From: Stentor roeselii
Lineage: Eukaryota > Ciliophora > Heterotrichea > Heterotrichida > Stentoridae
DNA length: 64,000 nt
Assembly: GCA_006503475.1 (NCBI GenBank)
Contig: RSEH01000034.1
Coordinates: forward strand, 124,001 to 188,000
Direction: 5' to 3'
The notes under the pieces were generated by a model. That model was not told the origin of the DNA, searched no databases, and worked only from the letters and a program-made list of their open reading frames with translations. The position numbers were made by a program, and so were the translations under genes. Shown piece after piece: positions 18,042-29,400 of this stretch (positions are counted from its first letter, which is position 1; every line of letters starts with the position of its first letter).

Positions 18042-19466
18042 GGATGTTCAAAGTCACAGCCGGAAACCGTGATTACGAAGCCAACAAACGATAACTCAAA
18101 CTGGTTCGGCATGGAAATCGTGAGAAAAACAAGAAGAAACATGTTTGGAGCTCTGCAGGCCAGGTCAATCACTGACCATTATCAGATAATCAAGGTCATA
18201 GGAAGTGGAACCATCGGGACTTTGTATTACGCGAAGCATTTGAAAACTGGAGACTTTCGGACTCTTCGCGAAATAAACAAAGTGACGATAAAGGACGATG
18301 CAGCTTCTATCAGCCAAGAGGTGAGTATATTAAAAGAACTCGACCACCCTAACATTAGAAAGCTATTCGAATGCATAGAAACAAGTAAAAACGTTTACAT
18401 TTCTATGGAGTTCATTGACGGTATGGTGCTGAATGAAAAAATCAAGAGTTCAGGCTGCGAGACTTACATGTTTAAGGTTTTCTTGGAAATGGCTGCAGCT
18501 TTAAATTATCTTCACTCGAGAGGCATCGCTCATTGCAACTTAAGCCCTGACTCTATCATTCAAATAGCAGCAGACGGCTACGACACCACGACTAAGTTAA
18601 TAGGATTTTTTACTGCTCAGAAGTTGAATGACAAGCAAGAGATCAAATACAACAAACTTAAAATTGAATACGCTTCGCCTGAACTGCTCAGAGGAGAATT
18701 CGATGAAAAGACTGATCTTTGGAGCTGTGGAGTCATTCTTTATGACTTGTGTGTCGGGAAACTTCCTTTCCCTGCTAAGACCCAACCAGGGATCATTGAA
18801 TGCATTTTAAACGGAGACTTGGACTTCGAAAATACTTTGTTTTTAAGTCTTTCTTATTCAATGCAGCATTTGATTAAAAGCTTGATGAACATGGACCCTT
18901 CGAAGCGACTTACAACAAGTTTAGCCCTTCATGACTCGAACTACTCTTCATGCACTCAGCGCATTCAAGTCGCTTTATCAGCTTTAGAAAAACTCAGAAC
19001 TTTTCAAGTCCATTCACAGGCTGCCCGGTCGTTACTTGCTTTGATTAACTTGAGACTAGGACGAGAAGATCATGATATTGTCAATTATTTTAAAGAGCTC
19101 GATGAAAACTTTGATGGAAAAGTCAGTCATGATGAACTTGTCGACGCTTATGGAAGACTTGGAATCGATATTGAAAATGAAGCTGATGATATCATTGCCA
19201 ATTTGGACTTAGGGGGAAACGGGTTTATTGACTATACTGAACTGAAGGTCTCTTTGATGAACTGGGCTGAAGAGCTTAAAGAAAAGAACTTGAGTAAAGT
19301 TTTTCAGTCTGAAAATAGGGTGCTTTCAATACAAGCTTTGAGGTTTGATTTAATTGATGTCAAGCAACAGGACTGGATTCAGTTTCTGCAGGACTGTCCT
19401 AATGACGGAAGTTCTGTGAGTTTATCAGATTTGAAGAGATACTTGAGGTCTAATATTTCTCATTAA
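18039..19466 (+). CDS. CDPK-like calcium-dependent pseudokinase
   Basis: 475 aa. MGCSKSQ is a myristoylation/palmitoylation signal. The kinase fold (about 48-310) keeps the Gly loop VIGSGTIGTLYYA, the EF-helix motif YASPELLRG and TDLWSCGVILYDL. Three catalytic positions are lost: the VAIK Lys is Arg77 (RTLREINK), HRD is HCN (165-167) and DFG is GFF (189-191). The C-terminal calmodulin-like half has two good EF loops (DENFDGKVSHDE and DLGGNGFIDYTE) and two degenerate ones. This is therefore a membrane-tethered, Ca2+-responsive scaffold in CDPK form, with catalysis unlikely. Its TAA stop shares the palindrome TTAA with the convergent gene. Confidence 0.9.
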   Translation: MGCSKSQPETVITKPTNDNSNWFGMEIVRKTRRNMFGALQARSITDHYQIIKVIGSGTIGTLYYAKHLKTGDFRTLREINKVTIKDDAASISQEVSILKELDHPNIRKLFECIETSKNVYISMEFIDGMVLNEKIKSSGCETYMFKVFLEMAAALNYLHSRGIAHCNLSPDSIIQIAADGYDTTTKLIGFFTAQKLNDKQEIKYNKLKIEYASPELLRGEFDEKTDLWSCGVILYDLCVGKLPFPAKTQPGIIECILNGDLDFENTLFLSLSYSMQHLIKSLMNMDPSKRLTTSLALHDSNYSSCTQRIQVALSALEKLRTFQVHSQAARSLLALINLRLGREDHDIVNYFKELDENFDGKVSHDELVDAYGRLGIDIENEADDIIANLDLGGNGFIDYTELKVSLMNWAEELKEKNLSKVFQSENRVLSIQALRFDLIDVKQQDWIQFLQDCPNDGSSVSLSDLKRYLRSNISH

Positions 19467-19810
19467 TTTATGATTTTTTCAACTGTTATTGTCGCATCAG
19501 GAACGACCTTCACACGAAAACAACAGCAAAGCTTAAAAAAAGTTCTTTTCATCCAGTTTACTTTGGGTTTTCCTGGTTTTGATGGAATTTCTTGATTTTC
19601 GGACTCTATTGTTGATGGTTCATCTTTCTGGGACTTTTCAACTGATGACTTAATCAGATCGTCATGGCTCTGGTCATCAACAGAGGCCTCGAATTCTTCT
19701 TTTTTTTTAAGCCGAGCATTGCGAGCTTGAGCTAAAAGTTGCATGATTTTTTGTTCCTAAGTCAGTCTTACATTCGGCAGTTTGAGTTGTTTTGCGTTTT
19801 CGATGTTCAT
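19463..19810 (-). CDS. Small charged protein with a Cys-rich basic patch, two exons
   Basis: Exons 19810-19772 and 19756-19463 give 110 aa: MNIENAKQLKLPN joined by a 15-nt intron to EQKIMQLLAQARNARLKKKEE. The middle is acidic and Ser-rich. Near the C-terminus, KRTFFKLCCCFRVKV is a basic CCC motif suited to palmitoylation. No family recognised. The start is 9 bp from the divergent channel start. The stop overlaps the kinase stop in TTAA (19463-19466). Confidence 0.65.
19757..19771 (-). other. 15-nt spliceosomal intron
   Basis: Reads GTAAGACTGACTTAG on the minus strand, with A at position 10 and an in-frame stop. Removal adds a 13-codon first exon. Confidence 0.8.
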
Positions 19811-19819
19811 CCTAATATA

Positions 19820-22800
19820 ATGAACTTACAAGATGAAAAAATCCAGCTGCCGAAAAACTTTGAAGAGGCAATGGACCAGATTCATGGTTATATTAATAAA
19901 CAGCTTCCTCTTGTTATTGATGTCGAGTTCATTCCTATTTGTTTTGATATCACAAAAGACGTAAAACGACTCGTCATTGGAGGGCAGCATGGAAATCTTG
20001 CTATTTTTGACTTGGAGAATAAGAAACTTGCAAAAGATATTGAATTGATTTCTAAGTCGATTGTTGCTGTCAACTTTGCAAAAGATGATACTATGGTTAT
20101 TGCCGCTACTGAAAATTTGACTTTGTTTTTTTTGGAGTTTCCGAGTTTTTATCTCTTGCATACTGTCAATTTGCAGGGACATGGGATTATTATTAAGGTA
20201 GGTATTCCGAGCTATACTGCTTATATCTGTGATCATACAACTTCAATTCATGTAATTGACTTAAATGATGATGAGTTTAAAGAAACCACTTTAAGCCATA
20301 TCAACCGCATCACCCATTTCGACATCTCAAAAGACTCCAGCATGTTAGCCTTTGGCTTAGAAACAGGAAGTATCCAGCTTTTTCACACAGAAACTCAAGT
20401 CTTACTTCAAAATACTCCAGAGTCTCCTCAAACAATAGAAATCTTAAAATTCTCTGAAAACATAAAACTAATCGCCGCCTGTTTCAACGATTTCAGCATA
20501 AAAGTATGGAACATCGACATTCGAATGTCCCTAAAGCATTATTTCCAGTATCACACAGGTTCAATCCGCGGTTTAGCCTTCGTAAAAGACAACCGATACC
20601 TGATATCCGGTTCCCTGGACAAAAAAATCATAATGTTCGACATGAAAATCGACAGTGTTCCTTATTATTTCGAACTTTTCGACTCAGAAGTCCTTTGTTT
20701 CCGAACATCTCCATCATGCGACAAGCTGTATTTTTCCCAAGACATGAACAAGTTGATGATTTGGGAAATTCCTCATCTCGGTAAAAACGTGAGATATAAA
20801 AAACACTTAGGAAACATAAAAAAGTTGATATTTATTCCTAATTCTTTCGACCTTCTAAGCATCAGTGAAGATGGCCTGGTGGTTCTCTGGGACTATCAAA
20901 GCGACAGTTACCAAGAAAGTTTAAAAATCGAAGGAGGTTTAATCACAGGAATTGTGAGCTCGAAGGCTCAATTCGCCTTCTTGTCAAGTGGCAGGCCTAG
21001 TCTGGTGCGTTTGAATCTTTACACGTTTAAATACTACGACTATGATATCAACTCAGCTGCTGTTTCGATGAGGTTCAGCAGCGATGAAAACTTGTTGGCA
21101 ATTGGAGACGAGCTGTTTCGAATCATTATTTTTGACTCGGTGATCATGGAGAGAAAGTACATCATTAAAGGACACACGGGAAGGGTCACTGAGATTTACT
21201 TTCTCGACGCTGATAACTTTGTCATTACTTCAAGTCTAGACACTAAGATAATGAAGTGGGAAAATTCGACTTCTAATAAAATTTTCACGTTAGATGCACA
21301 TAAAGCTCCTATCAACTGCATGGTTGTCACGAAAGATGAAACTCTTGCTGTTACCGGCTCGGCTGACAGTGAGATCATTGTTTGGAGCTTGACAAGACAA
21401 ATAATGATAAGTAAAATAGCATTGCAAAGGTCACTTTCAGGAACTCGCTCACTTTTCCTATCGAATGACAAAAGTTACTTAATTGCTCTTCAAGATAAGA
21501 TGCTGAATTACTGGGAATTAAGAAATGTTCAAATGATTTTTCAACAAGAGACTCTTTTTTCAGCTCAAACTTTAGGTTTGAGTTTAAATGAAAAAATCAT
21601 GGCAGTGGGTGAAGAAAACACGATTTTCATAGAAGAAAATCCGTTAATTTGCAAGCACTTGAAAGTTGTCGGGAAAAAATACGGCTCCATGCACAAGTTT
21701 ATGAACTACATCGACGAAGTCACCTCGAAAAAGGTCTACCGCATCAGACACCTCGATATTTATAACGGGTGGATGTTTACTCCTTTTCGCATCGGCATTG
21801 CACATATCCTGGCTTATATCAACAAGAACACTCAGCTTAATTCAGCCTTACTTGACTTGGAAAACAAGGCGTCTTTTTGCACAACGATAGAAGAAGACAA
21901 CCCTTTGTCTATTTCTGTAAATCAAGACCACAAGTCCTGTATTGAAGTTTGTTTAAAGTACCTGAAGTTCGAGTTCAGTAAAGGAAATACTTTAGCTTAT
22001 ACATCACTTGCGAACTGTTTGACGAAAATCACAGAACTTGACATTCCGTCGATACCTCGACTGTACGATACTTTATTCCAACAGTCGAAAAGTCTCCATC
22101 TTCCAGCTTTTTGCGTGATGGAAAAAACTCAGCTTCCGTCTTTATGTCATTCAGACGAGTTTTTAGTTTCAGTTGAAAAACTTTTGACTCGGGACTCGAT
22201 GTCTTCTCATGGCGGGTCTATCATTTTTTATCATTCTTTATGTCCTCTGCACTTAGACCTGGGGACTGAAGGAAGCATCAGTTTTCTCCAAAGTCTTTTA
22301 AATTCCTCTTATCGAGAAATTTTCAGGTCTAAGTTGCTAAACGTCTTGCTGAGAGACAAGTGGGAAAGAATCAACTGGGCCATATACGCTCAGGGTCTTT
22401 TGTATATTTTGTATTTGATACAACTCTCGATTTTTTGTGTATTTTTCAGTGAAGGTGGAAATTTCTTGATTAGTTTGTTTGTCGTGCATGTTTTGCTGAT
22501 GTTGTATGAAATTGTTCAGATTGTAACTGATTTTTATGATTATTGGAGGGATATGTGGAATATCCTTGACCAGTTAAGAGGGATTTCATTTACTATTTTT
22601 TGTTATATGATTTGGCAGGGAGATAATGACAAAAACGTGTTGTTAACTGTTATTATTTTTTCTTGGACGAGAGGAATCTCGTATTTTCGCATGTTTGAAG
22701 GGACCAGGTATATGGTTCGGCTGCTTTCAGAGGTAATCACTGACATGCAGGTGTTTTTTGTCATTCTTTCTTATTCTACTCTTGCTTTCACATTTGTTCT

Positions 22801-23380
22801 GTTTTTAAACAATGACTCGAATAGTTTTTACTTTTATCTCACCCGCGCTTATCGCATTAACTTGAGTGACTTCGAAGAAGACTATAAAGACTTTTTTGAC
22901 TGGATCATCTTTTTCTTCGTCACGATGATCAACCCACTCATCATGCTCAACTTACTAGTCTCAATCATGGCGAACACTTATAAAAGAGTCAAAGATGGAA
23001 ACGACATCGCGAACTACCAAGAACTCACTGAAATGGTCTTAGAAATCGAAAAGCTGATGTTTTGGAAAAGAAACTGCAATCAACAAAAGTACCTCCAACA
23101 ATGTGTCTGTCTAACATCAGTTGATTCTAATGAAGGCATCAAAGCTCTAGAGAGATTGAAAGTTATGCGAAAACATGTGTTAAAAATCGAAAAAACTTTA
23201 CATGTTGTCAGTTCTGAAATCAACCAAGACCAGTTCCTAAACCTAAAGTGCCACGTTGACTACATCAGGACCCAGGAAGAATCAGTTTCCGATCTTTTAA
23301 AACAAAATCAAGAAACATTAAACAATACTAATGAGCTGTTAATAAAACTATCAAAAGAGTTGAATATAAATATTCCCTAA
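19820..23380 (+). CDS. WD40-repeat / TRP-like ion channel fusion
   Basis: 1186 aa from the ATG at 19820 (TAATATAATG context). An in-frame ATG further upstream would run through the divergent gene. Residues about 25-610 form many WD40-like repeats, probably two propellers (for example LISGSLDKKIIMFDMK, LAVTGSADSEIIVWSL). Residues about 640-820 resemble an ankyrin/linker part. Residues about 850-1075 contain six hydrophobic helices ending in a pore-proximal MINPLIMLNLLVSIMANTYKRV, the TRP S6 signature. The C-terminus is a coiled coil. WD40-coupled TRP-type channels are known in ciliates. The ion and the trigger are unknown. Confidence 0.85.
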   Translation: MNLQDEKIQLPKNFEEAMDQIHGYINKQLPLVIDVEFIPICFDITKDVKRLVIGGQHGNLAIFDLENKKLAKDIELISKSIVAVNFAKDDTMVIAATENLTLFFLEFPSFYLLHTVNLQGHGIIIKVGIPSYTAYICDHTTSIHVIDLNDDEFKETTLSHINRITHFDISKDSSMLAFGLETGSIQLFHTETQVLLQNTPESPQTIEILKFSENIKLIAACFNDFSIKVWNIDIRMSLKHYFQYHTGSIRGLAFVKDNRYLISGSLDKKIIMFDMKIDSVPYYFELFDSEVLCFRTSPSCDKLYFSQDMNKLMIWEIPHLGKNVRYKKHLGNIKKLIFIPNSFDLLSISEDGLVVLWDYQSDSYQESLKIEGGLITGIVSSKAQFAFLSSGRPSLVRLNLYTFKYYDYDINSAAVSMRFSSDENLLAIGDELFRIIIFDSVIMERKYIIKGHTGRVTEIYFLDADNFVITSSLDTKIMKWENSTSNKIFTLDAHKAPINCMVVTKDETLAVTGSADSEIIVWSLTRQIMISKIALQRSLSGTRSLFLSNDKSYLIALQDKMLNYWELRNVQMIFQQETLFSAQTLGLSLNEKIMAVGEENTIFIEENPLICKHLKVVGKKYGSMHKFMNYIDEVTSKKVYRIRHLDIYNGWMFTPFRIGIAHILAYINKNTQLNSALLDLENKASFCTTIEEDNPLSISVNQDHKSCIEVCLKYLKFEFSKGNTLAYTSLANCLTKITELDIPSIPRLYDTLFQQSKSLHLPAFCVMEKTQLPSLCHSDEFLVSVEKLLTRDSMSSHGGSIIFYHSLCPLHLDLGTEGSISFLQSLLNSSYREIFRSKLLNVLLRDKWERINWAIYAQGLLYILYLIQLSIFCVFFSEGGNFLISLFVVHVLLMLYEIVQIVTDFYDYWRDMWNILDQLRGISFTIFCYMIWQGDNDKNVLLTVIIFSWTRGISYFRMFEGTRYMVRLLSEVITDMQVFFVILSYSTLAFTFVLFLNNDSNSFYFYLTRAYRINLSDFEEDYKDFFDWIIFFFVTMINPLIMLNLLVSIMANTYKRVKDGNDIANYQELTEMVLEIEKLMFWKRNCNQQKYLQQCVCLTSVDSNEGIKALERLKVMRKHVLKIEKTLHVVSSEINQDQFLNLKCHVDYIRTQEESVSDLLKQNQETLNNTNELLIKLSKELNINIP

Positions 23381-23471
23381 CAATAATCTCAATTCACCTC
23401 TTAAAAGTCTTTCAATCTTTTTTCCCTTCAGGACTCTTGAAAGCTTCTTTCATATCGACAGTTATATAAAA

Positions 23472-26400
23472 ATGGAATCTGGTTCAAGAAAACCTGAAAT
23501 AAAGCCACCGAGCAGCACAAACAAGCCATCTTTCCAGAGATTTTCACGTCACAAGTCAGCCGGCAAGTCTAAAATGGACGAAGCCGTAGTCCTCGAATCC
23601 CAGCACTCCAAACGTGAAGGAGTGGCTGACATAGAGCCGAAAGTCTTCGAACCCTTCATCGCTATCCCGGGAAGGACCCCGCGTAAAGTCGCTGTTGAAA
23701 GAAAAAGAAAACTATTTACCTCGGTCAGTGTTGAAAAGCTACTGAGGGATGAAGGAGTCGATTACAATAAACCTATCGCCGCTTGGCTGCCTATTGAGCC
23801 TTTCGATAACGATGACTTTGATATTAGAAACCCTGAAGAATGGATTTCTCTGGGAAAAGGAGACTTGTTGCCTGCTTTGGCCTTGCATCGAAGTCAGGTG
23901 GAGACTGGAGTGTTTGACTGGAAACCTGTACTGATATCGACTTTTGATACTTCGAAAAGAATCTTTGTTGGAATTTGGGATGATGAGATGCAGAATACTG
24001 TGGAAATTTCGAAGATTAATTTGGTATTCGCTGCTGAGGATCCTTATGTTTTCTGTAAACGTGTTGGATCGGCCCATCAGAGGCGGAAATATGCTGAGAG
24101 TCTTATTCGGTATTATTTTTATATTGATAATATGCCTACTGAAGAAATACCCACACTCAATTCAGAACAGAAGGAAAAAATTGTGAAGAAATCTACGAAT
24201 GTCAGGTATATGAATAAAAATATTAACCCTGAAAACTCACCTATTATTTATGAAATATGTCTGGAATTCGCGAAAACTATGAATAGAATCGTTTTTGATA
24301 AACATTTAAGTAGTGCTGGAAAGGAGTTGATATTGAATAAGTTGACCCTCCCACCAGCCCCAGCAAAAAAGCAAGCACCTCGATTCGGAATGAATCAAAT
24401 CCCAGATCACGATTTCACGAACCAGTTCTCAAACTTCTGCTTTAAAAGTTTAAACCTAAAAGACGAAATCGTGATATCCCTAGATAAAATAAGAGACCAC
24501 TGTCTAATAACATCAGAAAAAGAGATCTTCAACGTGAACTTCACCAAAACAATGAGACTCGAAGAGTTCCGACAAATCGAAATGGGGTCAATCAGCCAGA
24601 TCGCTCTTTACCTAAACGCATGGAAGGACAACGTGAGTTCAATAATCTCCTCCTCCTTCCAAGACATGGGAAAAGGCTGGTTCAACCTTCTGGAGACCTC
24701 TCGAGAAGCCTACGAATTGAGCAAGTTCAAAAAGTACCTGACAATGGTAAAGCTAATGATGCAAGACGCTTTATTCACAATGACTCACAAGTCTTTATAC
24801 AAATTCGTAAATTCTTTAATCGCTTTCATCCCCGAAGAAGTCGACGTGGCTTCGCCGAAAGAAGTGACCAACGCTTTTCCTGAACTAGACGAAGACACTC
24901 CACAACTTCCAATTCCTCTGATCGCTTTAGACATAATAAGAGGAGAAAAAAGTTTCATTTATTCAACAGACCCAGAACTCGCAGTAGACAAGATTCGGAT
25001 GGTCTTTGAAGATGGAATTAACAGAATTCGCGAGATTCCTGTGATAGAAGAAGTGGTCATGGAGCATCTTTTCAAGAAAAACCCGGTAAAACATTACCTG
25101 CTCACTCCAGTCATCCCCCGGGAACAACCTGTGCACCCTTCTGATGAAGAGCGCAAAGCAGGAAGACTTTTGGACGACAACTGGTGGGTATGGGACCTGA
25201 AGGAAAAACTTCTGACATCTGTCAGATACGCCATTGAACCTTTAGCCCTTTATCTCCAAGTCTATGAAAAATACGAAGAAGTCTTCCAGTTAGACCCTGA
25301 AAAGTACATTCATAACATCAGCGAAAAAAATGGAGAAGTCTCAGTCGAAGAACTAAGAGACGAGATCTACAAACACCAAGAACTCGAAAAGAAAATTTTA
25401 AATGAAATCCCTGAAACCATTCGCGTCAGCTGCTTCGAAATCAACTGTCGCGAGGTCAGAAACTCTTTATCTGGAAAACATGCAACTTTTGTAAAACTCA
25501 TCACTGACCAAATCGGCCTCATCGCAAAGGAAACAACTAACACTTTACTTGAAAACTTTAAAAAAATGCAAAGAGATATCTCGAAAGCTCCTAAAGATGT
25601 GGAAGAACTCACTGAAATCAAACAAATGATTGAAAGAATCCCGATGGACATTGAAAAAATGAGAAGTGAAATTGAAAATAACATGAACACCTTCAGCATC
25701 TTAGACAAGTTTCAGTTTAAGTTCACTACAGACGACCTTAACCGCAAATGGGAACTTTTCGGTTTTCCTAAGCGGACGTATGAGTTGATTGCAGTGAAAA
25801 ATGAAGAACTTGAGAAGCAGCGAATAGTTTTTCAAGAGCAAACAGTCGCTGAGCAGGAAGACTTCCGTGAAAAAATCGAAGAACTAGAAAATGACGTGAA
25901 AAGTTTTGTTCAGTATTCAGATATCGGTCAATATTCACATACTGCTGAGATGGTCCAAAGAGTGCAAAGCAAAGTTGAATACTGCATTCAAAACGCGAAG
26001 ATGTACAACAACAGAGAGTTTTTATATGGCGTCGAAGCCACGGACTACTCACAGGTCCACAACTGTGCAAAAGAATTCAAACCTTTCGCTGATCTCTGGA
26101 ACACTATCAACAACTGGTTCCAGAAACACGCTCATTGGATGCATGGCGAATGGGAAACAGTCAACGGGCGAGAAATCGAAGATACTGTCGACATAGCAGT
26201 CAAAACTATCTCTCAGGTTTATCGACACTTTAAAAATAAAGACATGCAGACTATCATACCTGTTGTTGAGAAAATCAAGTCAGAAGTTGATGGATTTAAA
26301 CAGTTCGTAAAAATGGCCGTCGCTCTCAGAAAGCCTGGAATGAAAGACCGTCATTGGGACCAGATCTCAGAAAAAGTTGGATTCGAGGTTAGACCTTCTG

Positions 26401-29400
26401 AAGGGTTCACTTTAACCACGGTCATCGAAATGGGACTGAAAAAATTTGATGACTTTTTAGATGAAGTAGGAGAAAAGGCTTATAAAGAGCATCAGATTGA
26501 ATCGAAACTTAATGAAATGGAAGCTGCTTGGGAAAAAGTTGACTTTGAGATCTTTCCTTCGAAAACTGGAGAGACTTATATTATGGGAGGAATTGATAAG
26601 ATTCAAAACTTACTTGATGAACATATCGTCGTGTCGCAAGCAATGCAGTTCTCAGCTTTCAAGAAGCCTTTTGAAGAAAGAATAGAAGAGTGGGTCTCTA
26701 CCTTGATGCGGGTGCAAGATGTCATTGAACAATGGGGAAAGTGCCAGGTCAATTGGATGTACCTTCAACCTATTTTCGACTCTAAAGATATCATGAAGCA
26801 GTTGCCAAATGAAACAAAAAAGTTCAGAAGTGTTGATCAAATGTGGAGACACTCCATGAACCAAGTCAAGCAGAATCCAAATGTTATAAAAATCTGCAAA
26901 CATGAAAATCGACTTGAAAATTTAATTGAAGCGAATAGAATTTTAGAAATTGTGCAAAAAGAACTGAATAATTATCTGGAAACGAAAAGATCGGCTTTTG
27001 CAAGGTTTTACTTCTTGTCGAATGATGACTTGTTGTCGATTCTTTCTGAGACTAAAGATCCGACTAGGGTGCAGCCTCATCTGAGAAAGGTTTTTGAAAA
27101 TATGGAAAGACTTGAGTTTAGGGAAAATTCGCAGATTTATTCGATGTTTTCATCTGAAGGGGAGCAGGTCGCTTTTGTTACGCCTGTGAACCCGAAGGAT
27201 AAGGGAGTTGAGTTTTGGATGTGTGATTTGGAGGAAATGATGAAAAAAAGTGTCAGGAATGTCCTGTTGGTGTCAATTGAAGACTATAAAAAACGACCTA
27301 GGAATGATTGGGTGCTAATCCACCCAGGCCAATGTGTATTAAACGGTTCACAAGTTCACTGGACAGCAGAAGTAGAATCCGCAATCCTAGAAGGTCCAGA
27401 AGGTGTAAAAACTTACTACAAGTTCCTCGAGACTCAGTTATTCGACACAGTAAAGTTAGTCCGAGGTAACTTAACCGACATGCAAAGTATCGCCTTAGGA
27501 GCCTTAATCGTGATAGACGTTCACGCAAAAGACGTGATATGGCGCTTAGTAGAAAACAAAGTAGAAAGTATCGACGATTTCGACTGGATCGCTCAACTTC
27601 GTTACTACTGGACGAAAGACGACTGCTACGTTCGTTGCATTCAAACAAACTTCCCCTACGGCTACGAGTATCTCGGAAACTCTCCCCGTCTGGTGATCAC
27701 TCCATTGACCGACAAGTGCTACATGACGCTCATGGGCGCCCTGAACCTAAACCTGGGAGGCGCCCCGGCAGGCCCTGCCGGGACAGGCAAGACCGAGTCA
27801 GTCAAAGATCTTTCCAAAGCCCTGGCAAAGCAAGTAGTGGTCTTCAACTGCAGTGAAGGAATGGACCACCTCATGGTCGGCAAGTTCTTCAAAGGTCTTT
27901 CAAGTTCTGGAGCTTGGGCATGTTTCGACGAGTTTAACCGAATTTACATCGAGGTCTTGTCAGTCATTGCCCAGCAGCTTCAGACTTTACTTGAAAAAAA
28001 AAGGACTGGGGTGACTGAATTTGCCTTTGAAGGGTCAATAATCAGAATGCAACCAACTTTTTCAGTTTTTATTACTATGAACCCTGGCTATGCCGGAAGA
28101 ACTGAACTGCCGGATAACTTGAAGGCGTTGTTTAGACCTGTTGCTATGATGGTTCCTGACTATGCTATGATTGGAGAAATCATGCTTTACTCTTTCGGGT
28201 TCACTAAGGCAAGAGACTTGGCAAAGAAAATGGTTGATACTTTTAAACTTTGCTCTGAACAACTCAGTTCACAGGATCACTATGATTATGGAATGAGAGC
28301 TGTCAGGTCAGTCATCAACGCTGCTGGACTCATCAAACGAGCTGAACCAGACATGGACGAAGAGCAACTTTTATTAAGAGCTTTAAGAGATGTGAACGTT
28401 CCGAAGTTTTTAAAAGACGATCTGCCATTATTTGAAAATATCATCAATGACTTGTTTCCACATGTGGAAAAACCAAATATTAATAGAAAACCTCTTGACC
28501 AGGCCTTGATCGACACTTGCGCAAAACTTAACCTGCAGCCTGAGACTTCTTTTATTGAAAAGATTTACCAGTTGTACGACACTACTAAAGTCAGGCATGG
28601 ACTTATGATAGTTGGCCTGACAGGTGGTGCCAAGACTTCGAATTACCTTGCACTGTCTCGTGCGATGTCGTCGATAAAGCACGTTCCTGGCTTTTTTGAT
28701 GTTTTTGTGCATATTTTAAACCCCAAGTCAATCACCATGGGACAGCTCTACGGGAAGTTCGATGAACTGACGCATGAATGGACTGACGGGGTCTTAGCGG
28801 ACATTATCAGAAAATGTGTGAGGGACCAGTACAACCCTCCTTATAACAACAAGCATTGGGTCATGTTTGACGGTCCTGTTGATGCCATTTGGATTGAAAA
28901 CATGAACACTGTCCTTGATGATAACAAAAAACTTTGCCTTAATTCAGGAGAAATTATTATGTTGTCTCAACATATGACTATGATGTTTGAAGTTGAGGAC
29001 TTGGCTGTCGCATCTCCTGCAACTGTCAGTCGATGTGGAATGGTTTATATGGAACCTATCAGTCTTGGCTTGCCTCCGCTTGTTCGCTCTTGGTTCAACA
29101 CTTTACCTGTGAAAGTCAAGGATTTTGAAGGGATTGTAACGAAACTGACTAGTTTTTTCGATGTTTATGTTTATCCTATGATCAAATTTGTTAGAAAAAA
29201 CTTGAGTGAACCTGTTTCTTCAATGGATAATAACTTGGTTCAAAGTATCTTCAGGATCATGAACTGTTATTTGGTAAAGTATAATGATACTGAAGTTAAA
29301 AATGTATCAGTTGAAGAAATTCAGGACTTGGATGGAATGATTGAAAATTTGTTTGTTTATGCTGTCACTTGGACTCTTGGAGTCACTACCAACTCAGAAG

